The translations under genes and the position numbers were made by a program. Shown here in pieces: positions 8,039-15,698 of a DNA stretch of 15,698 bases; position 1 is the stretch's first letter; the number at the start of each line of letters is the position of its first letter. The stretch covers positions 1 to 15,698 of the forward strand of contig JBFHRE010000057.1 of assembly GCA_041591895.1 (NCBI GenBank). Direction: 5' to 3'. The notes below the pieces were generated by a model. It was not told the origin of the DNA. It was given only the letters and a program-made list of their open reading frames with translations, and ran no database searches. The DNA is from JBFHRE01 sp041591895. GTDB taxonomy: Bacteria > Actinomycetota > Acidimicrobiia > Spongiisociales > ZC4RG35.

Positions 8039-8805
8039 TGTCGTCAGTCCAGTCGATCGAGCGAGCCTTCTCGATACTGCGCTGTCTCGCGCTCGGCCCG
8101 GCAGGTGTGACCGAGATCGCAGCCAACGTGTCGCTCCCGAAGTCGACGGTGGCCAGGATGCTCGCCACCCTCGAGGCGATTGGCGCCGTCGACCGGGCCG
8201 AGGACTCCGCCGACTATCGGATCGGAGCCGGCATCGGCGAGCTGGCCGGCTCGCTCGATGCATCTGCGTCCCTCATCGTGTCTGTGCGTCCTCATCTGGC
8301 ACGCCTGGCCATGCAATTGGGAGAGGCGGCAGGGTTTTCGGTCCCGGTCGGGTACACCACCCATTACCTGGTGCAGGTAGAGAGCCCCAACCCGGTCCAG
8401 GTTCGAGACTTCAGTGGCCTCGTGGTGCCGATGCACGTCGGACCTTCCGGTCTGTGCATGATGGCCTACTGGCCGGGTGAAGAGATCACCCGCTACCTGT
8501 CCCGCCCACTGGAGGCATTCACTTCGAGCACGGTCGTCGACACCAAGCAGATCATGGAACGCCTCGAGACGATCCGCCGGCGTGGCTGGTGCTGGATCCA
8601 GGAGGAGTACGCCGAAGGGATCACATCGGTCGCCTCCCCGGTGTTCGACGCCATGGGAGCGGTATATGGAGCGGTCCATGTGCACGGGCCCACCTACCGC
8701 TTCCCCGAGAAGGGCAAAGCCGACGCCATTGGCCGGGTCGTCAAGGAAGCAGCAGTACGTCTGTCCGAACGCACCCGAGATCGAGCGAGCCAGCGGCTAG
8801 CTTGA
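8038..8805 (+). CDS. IclR family transcriptional regulator
   Basis: A 255-residue DNA-binding regulator. The N-terminal winged helix-turn-helix (about residues 1-65) shows VQSIERAFSILRCLALGP, then VTEIAANVSLPKSTVARMLATL as the recognition region. The C-terminal effector-binding domain (about 75-245) has the typical VPMHVGPSGLCMMAY segment, where this family usually has an HxTAxGKA-like motif, and a late EEYAEGITSVASPVFDAMGAV segment. The start is supported by AGAAGGAG at 8023-8030 and by a one-base overlap with the metF-like stop, so it is translated as the last gene of the operon. This position suggests local, possibly autogenous control of the demethylation genes by a pathway metabolite; the ligand cannot be read from the sequence. 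No operator site is assigned because the operon promoter is outside the window. Family call is confident. Confidence 0.95.
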   Translation: MSSVQSIERAFSILRCLALGPAGVTEIAANVSLPKSTVARMLATLEAIGAVDRAEDSADYRIGAGIGELAGSLDASASLIVSVRPHLARLAMQLGEAAGFSVPVGYTTHYLVQVESPNPVQVRDFSGLVVPMHVGPSGLCMMAYWPGEEITRYLSRPLEAFTSSTVVDTKQIMERLETIRRRGWCWIQEEYAEGITSVASPVFDAMGAVYGAVHVHGPTYRFPEKGKADAIGRVVKEAAVRLSERTRDRASQRLA

Positions 8806-8832
8806 GGTCTTGACTCGAACAACGGGGGATCC

Positions 8833-9603
8833 ATGGACCGCCTACGTGAGCAGATCGATGCGATGGAACCCTGGCAGCGGTATCTGCTGCTCGGCCTCGT
8901 CGGCCTCGCCTTCATCGCCCTCGTCGCAGTGATCGTGGCCTCCGCAGGGGATGACGAAGGGGCCGACACGACCTCGACCACGGTGGCCGTGTCAACCACA
9001 TCCACCACAACCGCTGCAACCACCACAACTGCGGCGGCGCCGACCACGACCGCCGCGCCGACCACGACGACCGTTCCGGAGACCACGACCACCACCGAAC
9101 CAGAGGAGTTGCTCCTGCGCCCGGACGGGTTGGGCGAACTCACCTTCGGAGACGACGCCGAAGAGACCGTGTCGTATCTGGTGAACCTGTTCGGCGACCC
9201 CGAAGATGACAGCGGATGGGTCGACCAGGCCGAGAATTACGGCACCTGCCTCGGCACCGAGGTCAGGTTCGTCCAATGGGGATCGCTCCAGATCTTCCTC
9301 ACCGACGGGCCCAGCGATTGGGCCCCGGCCGGCGTCCGCCATTTCGCCCACTGGGCCGACACCGTTCTGTTGGGTGAGCAACCGATCCCGATGGCCACGG
9401 ACGAAGGGGTCGGGGTTGGCTCGACGGTGGACGACATCCTCGGCGCATACGGCGCCGAAGCCCGGATCGAGGACGACCCGCTGTTCGGTCCGAGTTTCAT
9501 CCTCGACACCCCGGGAGCGGGCATGCTCGTGGGCTCGTTGAGTGGTCTCGAGTCTTCCGATGTGCTGCAGTCGCTCTCCGCCGGATTTGCATGCGGCGAG
9601 TAG
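8833..9603 (+). CDS. Unidentified membrane-anchored extracytoplasmic protein with Thr-rich linker
   Basis: I do not recognise a named family. The 256-residue protein has a short charged cytoplasmic N-terminus (1-16), one hydrophobic segment (about 17-38, YLLLGLVGLAFIALVAVIV) that would act as an uncleaved membrane anchor, a Thr/Ala/Pro-rich linker (about 46-90), and a globular domain of about 165 residues outside the membrane. The globular domain begins LLLRPDGLGELTFGDDAEE and contains Cys139 and Cys254, which could form a disulfide. A GLG-x-L-x-FG start followed by a helix and 'FGDP' is a pattern I have seen in small secreted domains of actinobacteria, but I cannot assign a function. GGGGG at 8824-8828 is a close ribosome binding site. 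It lies 27 bases after iclR with no clear terminator, so read-through is possible although function looks unrelated. Confidence 0.85.
   Translation: MDRLREQIDAMEPWQRYLLLGLVGLAFIALVAVIVASAGDDEGADTTSTTVAVSTTSTTTAATTTTAAAPTTTAAPTTTTVPETTTTTEPEELLLRPDGLGELTFGDDAEETVSYLVNLFGDPEDDSGWVDQAENYGTCLGTEVRFVQWGSLQIFLTDGPSDWAPAGVRHFAHWADTVLLGEQPIPMATDEGVGVGSTVDDILGAYGAEARIEDDPLFGPSFILDTPGAGMLVGSLSGLESSDVLQSLSAGFACGE
8968..9096 (+). repeat. ACC/ACG codon-rich low-complexity tract encoding a Thr linker
   Basis: About 43 codons, most of them Thr with some Ala, Ser and Pro, between the membrane segment and the globular domain. The tract is made of imperfect ACC/ACG/ACA triplets and is prone to slippage. Such a linker would be an extended, possibly O-glycosylated spacer across the cell wall, which is inference. 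Confidence 0.8.
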
Positions 9604-9639
9604 TCGTATCCTGAAGACTTCGCAACCAGGGACACCACC

Positions 9640-10689
9640 TTGAAACGAACCCTCATTCTCTCCATCGCGTTCGGGCTGTTCGCCGTGTCGTGCGGACGTG
9701 CCGAAGAAACGACGACCACATCCACGACCACTTCAACAACAACCACAACCACTCAGCCGGCTCCGACCACGACTGTCGACCCGGGTCCGATCTCACCCAT
9801 CAACGGTCTCCCTGTCGAAGACGAAGCATTGCTCGACCGACGGGTGATCGCGGTGAAGATCGACAACCACTGGAATGCCCGTCCGCAGTCAGGTATCGAA
9901 CTGGCAGACGCCGTGTTCGAGCTCCGGGTCGAAGGTGGCCTGACGAGATTCATGGCGGTCTTTCACTCTGCCGACGCCGAGTACCTGGGCCCGATCCGCT
10001 CTGGACGGCCGGCTGACGCCACCATCATCCGCCCTCTCGACACCTTGCTCTTCATCTCGGGAGCCCAGGCCTGGGTCCAGTCGGGAATCCGGGAGGTCGG
10101 AGTCCCGTTCTACATCGACACCCGGCCCGGGATGTTCAGGATCTCTGGCCGCTCGGCGCCCCACAATCTCTACGGCAACACTCTGGAGCTACGGCAATTC
10201 GCAGACGACCAGGGACAGCCAAACGATCCGCCGCCGAGCGGGTTCTGGGAGATCGGGCCGCTACCGAAAACCGCCACTGTGGCCACCGAGGTCGACATCG
10301 AATTCTCGGGTGATTTCACGGCCAATTGGACCTGGGAGGAAGACCGCTGGACGAGGACCATCAACGGCGGTGAGGTTTCCGAGACCCGGGACGAAGAGGG
10401 CAACACCGAACAGATCTGGGCCGACACCCTCGTGATGATCATGGGCGAGTTCTACACCGCCCGCCCGGCGTCGGGCCAATCCGGTACGCCGGTCCCATCG
10501 ACGAACACGATCGGCACCGGTCGGGCCGTGATCATGCACGATGGCAAAGCTATCGAAGGCACGTGGTCACGCGAGGACGCAACCCAGCAGTTCACGTTCG
10601 AGACCGCCGATGGAGAGCCCCTCACAGTGCCGGCCGGCAAGGTGTGGGTTTCGATCGTGCCGGACATCGGTGGCATCGAGTGGCGGTGA
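9640..10689 (+). CDS. DUF3048 domain-containing lipoprotein (YerB-like)
   Basis: A 349-residue putative lipoprotein. The TTG start at 9640 is chosen because it directly precedes a lipoprotein signal peptide (KRTLILSIAFGLFAVSC) with lipobox FAVS and acceptor Cys18; no ATG nearby would keep it. A Thr-rich spacer (24-45) follows. The DUF3048 region (about 50-200) shows INGLPVEDE, VIAVKIDNHWNARPQSG, EGGLTRFMAVFH, YLGPIRSGRP and SAPHNLYG, and a second C-terminal domain (about 210-345) ends with VPAGKVWVSIVP. The family includes Bacillus YerB, an exported protein whose biochemical role is not firmly known to me. It is separated by 36 bases from the preceding gene, which has the same anchor-plus-Thr-linker layout, so they may be co-expressed. 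No catalytic residues can be assigned. Confidence 0.92.
   Translation: MKRTLILSIAFGLFAVSCGRAEETTTTSTTTSTTTTTTQPAPTTTVDPGPISPINGLPVEDEALLDRRVIAVKIDNHWNARPQSGIELADAVFELRVEGGLTRFMAVFHSADAEYLGPIRSGRPADATIIRPLDTLLFISGAQAWVQSGIREVGVPFYIDTRPGMFRISGRSAPHNLYGNTLELRQFADDQGQPNDPPPSGFWEIGPLPKTATVATEVDIEFSGDFTANWTWEEDRWTRTINGGEVSETRDEEGNTEQIWADTLVMIMGEFYTARPASGQSGTPVPSTNTIGTGRAVIMHDGKAIEGTWSREDATQQFTFETADGEPLTVPAGKVWVSIVPDIGGIEWR
9709..9774 (+). repeat. Thr-codon low-complexity tract in the lipoprotein linker
   Basis: Twenty-two codons, about 17 of them Thr, with a few Ser, Pro, Ala and Gln, immediately after the lipidated cysteine region. It resembles the tract in the preceding gene in composition, but the two are separately arranged. 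Confidence 0.75.
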
Positions 10690-10714
10690 CGTCGGGGGTC
10701 CATGGGTGACCGTG

Positions 10715-12079
10715 ATGCCTGCCCTGACCACCGCATCCCAAGTGCGGCGCGGCGAGGTCTCGGCGCGTGACTCCGTTGCCGGTGCACTGGTCACGACCAG
10801 GGCGCAACAGGACCGGCTCAACATCTGCACGTTCATCGAGGACGACTCCGTCCTCGAACGCGCCGACGAGATCGACCGCCTGGTCGCCGACGGGAAGGAC
10901 CCCGGCCCGCTGGCCGGGGTCCCGGTCGCTCTCAAAGACCTCATAGACCACCAAGGGCGTGTGACCACCTGCGGTTCGGAGTTCTACCGTCACGAGGCCG
11001 AGACATCGGCCGAGGTCGTGCGGCGGTTGGAGATGGCGGGCGCAGTGATCGTCAGCCGGACCGGCCTCCACGAATTCGCTTTTGGTTTCAGTTCCGAGAA
11101 TCAATGGTTCGGACCGGTCCGCAACCCGCTGGATCCGGACACCTCCGCGGGTGGTTCGTCGGGTGGCTCGGCGGCAGCGGTGGCGGCCGGACAGGTGCCG
11201 ATCGCGATCGGGACCGACACCGGAGGCTCGGTGCGGGTCCCTGCGGCCCTGGTCGGCGCCTACGGGCTCAAGGTGACTCATGGCCGGGTCCCGCTCACGG
11301 GAGTGTTCCCTCTGGCCGGTTCTCTTGACACCGTCGGCCCGATCGCGGCCTCTCTGGACGACCTCGCAGTGGCATACCAGGTGATGGCCGGGTATTTCGC
11401 AGACGACCCGTGGAGCGCCCCTCAACCGGTGATATCTGCCGGATCGGAGCGACCGGATCTGAGGGGAGTTCGAATCGGAATCCCGGTCGCGTGGATCGAT
11501 GAAGCGCCGATCACGGAAGAGGTCGCCGACGCCTTCACGGAGACCGCCGGGCGGTTGAGCGGACTCGGTGCCGAGATCGTCGAGATCCGAGACGAGGCGG
11601 TCGGCCCGGATCGGCGACTCGGAAACCTCTTTGCCGAGACCGCCATCCTCCACCGCGCCTGGAGGGAGGAAGGTCGGGCGTACGGCGAGGAAGTGGCCGT
11701 GCGCCTCGATGCAGTGTCCAAGATCACGCTCGACGAGTTCGCCGCCGCCCAGGAGGCGCGGTCCCGCCTGCGTCAGCACACCGCTCACGCCTTCGCCGGA
11801 GTGGACGTGATCGCCACCCCCGCTACCGGCGCCACCCGCAAAGTGATCGGTCAAGACACGATCGCCACGCCGCAGGGGGATCTCCACTACCGAACCGTCC
11901 TCAGTTTCTTCTCGGCCGTGGTCAATTCGATGGGCTGTCCGGCGCTGGTCGCCCCGCTTGCGGTGCCGGGCATGCCGCCTCCGGCGATTCAAATCATCGC
12001 CCCTTGGTGGCAGGAGCATCGATTGTTCGAGATAGCCGGGACTCTCGACCATACCGGCGTGACCCAAAGACCCTGGTGA
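10715..12079 (+). CDS. Amidase signature family hydrolase (GatA-like)
   Basis: A 454-residue cytoplasmic hydrolase of the amidase signature family, which cleaves carboxamide bonds with a Ser-cisSer-Lys triad. Lys74 lies in VPVALKDLID, cis-Ser148 in the SAGGSSGGSAAAVA segment and nucleophile Ser172 in GTDTGGSVRVPAALVG; the 24-residue spacing between the two serines is the one known in GatA and FAAH. Length is close to GatA, but no gatB or gatC is adjacent, so this is more likely a stand-alone amidase than a tRNA amidotransferase subunit; the substrate is unknown. The start is uncertain: ATG 10715 is chosen, but GTG codons at 10706 and 10712 are in frame, and GGGGG at 10693-10697 would fit the GTG at 10706. 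It begins shortly after the DUF3048 gene. Confidence 0.93.
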   Translation: MPALTTASQVRRGEVSARDSVAGALVTTRAQQDRLNICTFIEDDSVLERADEIDRLVADGKDPGPLAGVPVALKDLIDHQGRVTTCGSEFYRHEAETSAEVVRRLEMAGAVIVSRTGLHEFAFGFSSENQWFGPVRNPLDPDTSAGGSSGGSAAAVAAGQVPIAIGTDTGGSVRVPAALVGAYGLKVTHGRVPLTGVFPLAGSLDTVGPIAASLDDLAVAYQVMAGYFADDPWSAPQPVISAGSERPDLRGVRIGIPVAWIDEAPITEEVADAFTETAGRLSGLGAEIVEIRDEAVGPDRRLGNLFAETAILHRAWREEGRAYGEEVAVRLDAVSKITLDEFAAAQEARSRLRQHTAHAFAGVDVIATPATGATRKVIGQDTIATPQGDLHYRTVLSFFSAVVNSMGCPALVAPLAVPGMPPPAIQIIAPWWQEHRLFEIAGTLDHTGVTQRPW

Positions 12080-12172
12080 AACTCCTGACCTGACCTACAC
12101 TCCATCGGTGGCGTACCAGGGCGGTCAGGGGCCGCGCTGCGCCCCGAATACCAACTTGGAGAACACAACCAA

Positions 12173-14044
12173 ATGAGCGAAGACACCGCCACGTTGCAGG
12201 CGCCGGCGGAAACCATCCAGCTGGACCGGATCGTGATCCGGCTGGCCGGCGACTCGGGCGACGGAATGCAGCTCGCAGGCGCCAGATTCACCGACGCCTC
12301 GGCCGCTTTCGGCAACGACCTGTCCACACTCCCCAACTTCCCCGCCGAGATCCGCGCCCCCGCCGGAACCCTCCCCGGTGTGAGCTCGTTCCAGGTTCAC
12401 ATCGCCGACTTCGACATCCTCACCGCCGGCGACCAGCCGGATTGCCTGGTGGCAATGAACCCGGCCGGACTGAAGGCCAACATCGGTGACCTTCGCCAGG
12501 GCGGGACGCTGATCGTCAACTCGGAGGCGTTCGACGAGCGAAACCTGGCCAAAGCCGGCTTCGACGCCAACCCGCTCGAGGACGGAAGCCTCGACTCTTT
12601 CCGGATGATCCAGGTGCCGATGGACACGTTGACCAAAGAGGCGGTCAAGGACACCGGGGTCACGGGACGCGACGTCCTCCGGTCCAAGAACTTCGTCGCC
12701 CTGGGGCTCCTGGCATGGATGTTCCACCGCCCGACCGAGCCCACGGTTGAGTGGGTCAACCAGAAGTTCGGCAAGAAGCCCGAGGTGGCGGCTGCCAACC
12801 TGGCGGCGTTCAAGGCCGGTCACACGTTTGGAGAGGTGACCGAGGCCACCCGGACCACCATCCAGATCAAGCCCGCCAAGCTGGCTCCCGGTGAGTACAC
12901 CAACGTCACCGGCAACACCACGCTGGCGTGGGGGCTCATCGCCGCCGCCCAGCAGGCCAAGCTGCCGCTGTTCTACGGGACGTATCCGATCACCCCGGCG
13001 TCGGACATCCTCCACGAGTTGTCTCGACACAAGAACTTCGGCGTGCGGACGTTCCAGGCAGAAGACGAGATCGCCGGTGTCGGCGCTGCCATCGGAGCCG
13101 CCTTCGGAGGCAGCCTCGCCGTCACCGGTTCGTCGGGCCCAGGCATCGCCCTCAAGAGCGAGGCGATCTCATTGGCGTTCATGACCGAACTGCCCCTGAT
13201 CGTCATCAACGTCCAGCGGGGCGGTCCCTCGACCGGACTGCCCACCAAGGTCGAGCAGTCCGACTTGCTGTTCTCCCTCTACGGGCGCCATGGCGAGTCG
13301 CCGTTGCCGGTGGTGGCGGCGTCGTCCCCGTCCGACGCATTCGAAGCCGCCGTCGAAGCGGCCCGGATCGCGCTGAAATACATGACCCCGGTGATCCTGC
13401 TGTCGGACAACCTCATCGCCAACGGATCCGAGCCGTGGAAACTGCCCGATCTCGACGGCCTCCCGGACATCTCGGTGCCATTCGCCACCGCACCCAACGG
13501 CGGTCATGGCGAGTTCCTCCCTTATCTCCGGGACATCGACACGTTCACCCGTCCGTGGGCGGTCCCCGGCACTGCCGGTCTGGAACATCGCATCGGCGGT
13601 CTCGAGAAGGAGGCCGTCACCGGCAACGTGTCCTACGCCCCTGCCAATCACCAGCTCATGACCGATTCCCGGGCCTGGAAGGTGAAGAACATCGAGAACG
13701 ACATTCCGCTTGTCACTGTCAACGGTGATGTGGATGCGGAACTGCTGGTGCTCGGTTGGGGCTCGACCGCCGGTGGCATCCGTGCGGCGGCTATCCGGGC
13801 CCGAAACAAGGGCCACAAGGTGGCCACCGTCCATCTGAGACACCTCAATCCCTTGCCCTTGAATCTGGGCGAGGTGGTTCAGGCGTATCCCAAGGTGCTG
13901 GTGCCGGAACTCAACAGCGGGCACCTCCGCATGTTGATCCGGGCCGAGTTCCTCGTCCCCGCCGAGGGACTCAACAAAGTCGCCGGCCAGCCTTTCCAGG
14001 TCGGCGAAATCGAGACCAAGATCCTGGAGATGCTGGAAGCATGA
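12173..14044 (+). CDS. korA: 2-oxoacid:ferredoxin oxidoreductase subunit alpha (KorA-type, fused gamma-alpha)
   Basis: Large subunit of the enzyme that oxidatively decarboxylates a 2-oxoacid, probably 2-oxoglutarate, to its acyl-CoA while reducing ferredoxin. The 623-residue chain has an N-terminal gamma domain (about 15-210) with IVIRLAGDSGDGMQLAG (residues 20-36), followed by the pyrimidine-binding alpha domain (about 245-450) with YPITPASD (271-278), a FQAEDEIAGVGAAIGA segment and TGSSGPGIALKSE. A C-terminal transketolase-like domain (about 510-623) contains VLGWGSTAGGIRAA and HLNPLP. The domain order and length match the two-subunit KorAB of mycobacteria. GGAG at 12158-12161 lies 11 bases before the ATG, and the stop overlaps korB by 4 bases. 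Substrate preference (2-oxoglutarate rather than pyruvate) is inferred from this subunit layout. Confidence 0.93.
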   Translation: MSEDTATLQAPAETIQLDRIVIRLAGDSGDGMQLAGARFTDASAAFGNDLSTLPNFPAEIRAPAGTLPGVSSFQVHIADFDILTAGDQPDCLVAMNPAGLKANIGDLRQGGTLIVNSEAFDERNLAKAGFDANPLEDGSLDSFRMIQVPMDTLTKEAVKDTGVTGRDVLRSKNFVALGLLAWMFHRPTEPTVEWVNQKFGKKPEVAAANLAAFKAGHTFGEVTEATRTTIQIKPAKLAPGEYTNVTGNTTLAWGLIAAAQQAKLPLFYGTYPITPASDILHELSRHKNFGVRTFQAEDEIAGVGAAIGAAFGGSLAVTGSSGPGIALKSEAISLAFMTELPLIVINVQRGGPSTGLPTKVEQSDLLFSLYGRHGESPLPVVAASSPSDAFEAAVEAARIALKYMTPVILLSDNLIANGSEPWKLPDLDGLPDISVPFATAPNGGHGEFLPYLRDIDTFTRPWAVPGTAGLEHRIGGLEKEAVTGNVSYAPANHQLMTDSRAWKVKNIENDIPLVTVNGDVDAELLVLGWGSTAGGIRAAAIRARNKGHKVATVHLRHLNPLPLNLGEVVQAYPKVLVPELNSGHLRMLIRAEFLVPAEGLNKVAGQPFQVGEIETKILEMLEA

Positions 14045-15045
14045 CCACCTACACGCGCGCAGATTTTCAAACCGATCAGGAAGTCCGCTGGTGCCCGGGG
14101 TGTGGGGATTACACGATCCTCGCCGCCGTCCAGGGGTTCATGGCGTCGATGGGTGTCGAGCGGGAGAAGATCGTCTTCATCTCCGGCATCGGCTGCTCTT
14201 CCCGATTCCCGTACTACATGAACACCTACGGGATGCACTCGATCCACGGGCGGGCGCCTGCGATCGCCTCCGGGCTTTCGGCCAGCCGTCCCGACCTGTC
14301 GGTGTGGGTGGTCACCGGTGACGGCGATGCGCTCTCGATCGGTGGCAACCACCTGATCCACGCGTTGCGCCGCAACATGAACCTGAAGATCCTGCTGTTC
14401 AACAACCAGATCTACGGTCTCACCAAGGGTCAGTACTCCCCCACCTCCGAAGTGGGGAAGGCGACCAAGTCCACCCCCCTCGGGTCGATCGACTACCCGT
14501 TCAACCCCGTCAGCCTGGCATTGGGCGCGGAGGCGTCGTTCGTGGCCCGGACGATCGACATGGACCGACCCCACACCCAGGCGATCCTGGAGGCGGCGCA
14601 TGCCCACAAGGGCTCGGCTTTCATCGAGATCTACCAGAACTGCAACGTGTTCAACGACAAGGCCTTCATCCAGTTGACCGGTAAAGAGGAGCGAGTCCAC
14701 AACCGGATCGACCTCGAAGCCGGCAAGCCGATCATCTTCGGCCCCAACGACGACAAGGCGGTTGTGCTGCGGGGCGGCGAGGCCGTGGTCGTCGACCGGG
14801 CTTCGGTCCCGGTCGAGGAGATCGTTGTCCACGACCCGACCCGCCAGAACCCGGCGGTGGCGTTCGCCCTCAGCCGTCTCTCACATGGACCGTACGGGCC
14901 GACTCCCCTCGGGATCTTCCGCTCGGTCACGCGTCCCACCTATGAGGATGCCATGAACCGGCAGTTGCTCGACGCCCAGGCCAAACGGGGCGCCGGCGAC
15001 CTGGCGGCGCTGATCCGCTCGCAGGGAACCTGGGAAGTCAACTGA
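14041..15045 (+). CDS. korB: 2-oxoacid:ferredoxin oxidoreductase subunit beta (KorB-type)
   Basis: Small, thiamine-diphosphate-binding subunit of KorAB. The 334-residue protein has the cluster ligands Cys18 and Cys21 (WCPGCGDY), Cys52 (GIGCSSRFPYY) and Cys201 (YQNCNVFND), which is the four-cysteine pattern for the single [4Fe-4S] cluster of this family. The ThDP/Mg site is visible as TGDGDALSIGGNH (residues 92-104) with the downstream NNQIYGLTKGQ (121-131). The frame is open upstream inside korA, but the ATG at 14041 overlaps the korA stop (ATGA) and gives the family N-terminus. No separate ferredoxin (delta) subunit follows, as expected for the KorAB type. A GC-rich hairpin lies just after the stop. 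Full length, no anomalies seen. Confidence 0.95.
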   Translation: MTTYTRADFQTDQEVRWCPGCGDYTILAAVQGFMASMGVEREKIVFISGIGCSSRFPYYMNTYGMHSIHGRAPAIASGLSASRPDLSVWVVTGDGDALSIGGNHLIHALRRNMNLKILLFNNQIYGLTKGQYSPTSEVGKATKSTPLGSIDYPFNPVSLALGAEASFVARTIDMDRPHTQAILEAAHAHKGSAFIEIYQNCNVFNDKAFIQLTGKEERVHNRIDLEAGKPIIFGPNDDKAVVLRGGEAVVVDRASVPVEEIVVHDPTRQNPAVAFALSRLSHGPYGPTPLGIFRSVTRPTYEDAMNRQLLDAQAKRGAGDLAALIRSQGTWEVN

Positions 15046-15051
15046 GGGTCT

Positions 15052-15067
15052 CCCCCCGTCAGGGGGG
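15052..15067. terminator. Possible bidirectional hairpin between korB and the convergent HNH gene
   Basis: Six C, a GTCA loop and six G form a perfect 6-bp stem 7 bases after the korB stop. The loop contains the reverse-strand stop codon (bases 15059-15061) of the HNH gene. There is no T-run on either side, so a classic intrinsic terminator is not supported; it may slow or end convergent transcription. Confidence 0.4.
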
Positions 15068-15698
15068 TGGGCGGGTGTAGGTGTTGCCGAGGGGGCTGGT
15101 CCATTGGTGGCCGCCGTTGGTGGTTGGCCGGTGGGTCCATCCGGCCCGATGCCGGATCACGTGGTCGTGCCGGCAGAGGGCGACCAGTTGGTCGGGGTGG
15201 GTCAACCCACCCTCGGCGACCGGTCGGCGGTGGTCGAGGTCGCATTGGGTGGCCGGCATCCGACACCCCGGAAACACACAGGTCTGGTCGCGGGCTTCGA
15301 CCCGCCGTCGCATCTCCCCCGACGGCCGCCGGCGGGTGACGATCGAGTCGACCAGCCGTCCTTGGTCGGTGACGGTCACCTGCCACCGATCCGAGAGGTC
15401 CAACCGGTCGGTGACGTCGTCGAGGACCGGTCCCAAACCGGCCACCTCCACCACTTTGCGGTCCAAACCCAGCAGGGTGGTGAGTTCCACTCGAATGTCG
15501 ACCACCCCCCGCCGACCTTCACTCCTGGTTCGGGTGCCTTCCAACAGGTCCAAGAACACGTCGGCCCGCAACTGATCGATCGTGCGCTCTTCCTGGGGGG
15601 TGCGGAGGGTTTGGGCGTACCGGTCGATCCGGTTCATCGCCCGGGCCACCCGGACCGGGTCCAACCCCAACCCGCCGATCTCAGCCGTCCCCACCTCC
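15059..15698 (-). CDS. DUF222/HNH endonuclease domain protein, C-terminal part
   Basis: Reads leftward from beyond the right edge; the frame is open at the edge, so the N-terminus is missing. The visible 212 or so residues include the C-terminal part of a DUF222 region (QEERTIDQLRADVFLDLLEG) and an HNH nuclease module near the end, with CVFPGCRMPATQCDLDHRRPVAEGG followed by LVALCRHDHVIRHRAGW; cysteines of the CxxxxC pair plus the DHR and HDH histidines are the metal and catalytic residues. This architecture is very common, often multicopy, in actinobacteria and is frequently linked to 13E12-repeat-type elements. A GTG at 15694-15692 could be an internal start but is too far into the domain to be the true one. 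Sure of the domain; biological role unknown, possibly a mobile-DNA-related nuclease. Confidence 0.9.
   Translation of the reverse strand, partial: EVGTAEIGGLGLDPVRVARAMNRIDRYAQTLRTPQEERTIDQLRADVFLDLLEGTRTRSEGRRGVVDIRVELTTLLGLDRKVVEVAGLGPVLDDVTDRLDLSDRWQVTVTDQGRLVDSIVTRRRPSGEMRRRVEARDQTCVFPGCRMPATQCDLDHRRPVAEGGLTHPDQLVALCRHDHVIRHRAGWTHRPTTNGGHQWTSPLGNTYTRPPP

Noticed and set aside
8810..8815. TTGACT as a -35 box between iclR and the next gene
   Set aside because: A -10 box at normal spacing would fall inside the next coding region, and none is visible there.
10622..12067. 481-codon open frame on the minus strand
   Set aside because: It lies opposite the amidase with its intact catalytic triad, and its own translation matches no family I know.
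12096..12101. TACACT as a -10 box for korAB
   Set aside because: No acceptable -35 hexamer at the right distance; the 93-base gap probably holds a promoter, but I cannot place it.
12128..12145. GGGGC/GCCCC hairpin upstream of korA
   Set aside because: Only a 5-bp stem with an 8-base loop and no T-run; not enough to call a terminator or regulatory element.

Overview
This is a GC-rich, densely coded stretch of bacterial chromosome, most likely from a high-GC actinomycete-type bacterium (Actinomycetota, perhaps class Acidimicrobiia). The lineage call is an inference. It rests on base composition, frequent GTG/TTG starts, Thr-rich linkers on exported proteins, the DUF222/HNH endonuclease, and a two-subunit KorAB like the mycobacterial one. 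No RNA gene, insertion sequence, CRISPR array or phage gene is visible, and no gap between genes exceeds about 100 bases.

Region 1 (1-8805) is one tightly packed plus-strand operon whose start lies left of the window. Its genes are: a corrinoid protein (partial), a DUF1638 protein, an Fe-S L-serine dehydratase, a small protein of the 'virulence factor' type, a methyltetrahydrofolate:corrinoid methyltransferase, an ASKHA-type corrinoid-reactivating ferredoxin protein, an MttB-superfamily methyltransferase without pyrrolysine, a methylenetetrahydrofolate reductase, and an IclR regulator. Gaps are at most 17 bases and four junctions are 4-base ATGA or 1-base TGATG overlaps. Together they read as a demethylation pathway. 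MttB moves a methyl group from a quaternary or tertiary amine (glycine betaine or a relative) to the corrinoid protein, the pterin methyltransferase passes it to tetrahydrofolate, and MetF oxidises methyl-THF to methylene-THF. The ASKHA protein rescues oxidised corrinoid. The serine dehydratase suggests that C1 units and glycine are joined to serine (by a GlyA not seen here) and deaminated to pyruvate.

Region 2 (8833-12079) holds two exported proteins with Thr-rich linkers (an unidentified membrane-anchored protein and a DUF3048/YerB-like lipoprotein) and an amidase-signature hydrolase. Region 3 (12173-15045) encodes the two subunits of a 2-oxoacid (probably 2-oxoglutarate):ferredoxin oxidoreductase, KorA and KorB. 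Region 4 (15059 to the right edge) is the C-terminal part of a DUF222/HNH endonuclease on the minus strand, convergent with korB. A G/C hairpin sits at the convergence point.

The most interesting part is the demethylation operon: it includes an oxygen-sensitive-type serine dehydratase and two conserved proteins of unknown role (DUF1638 and the small CxC protein).
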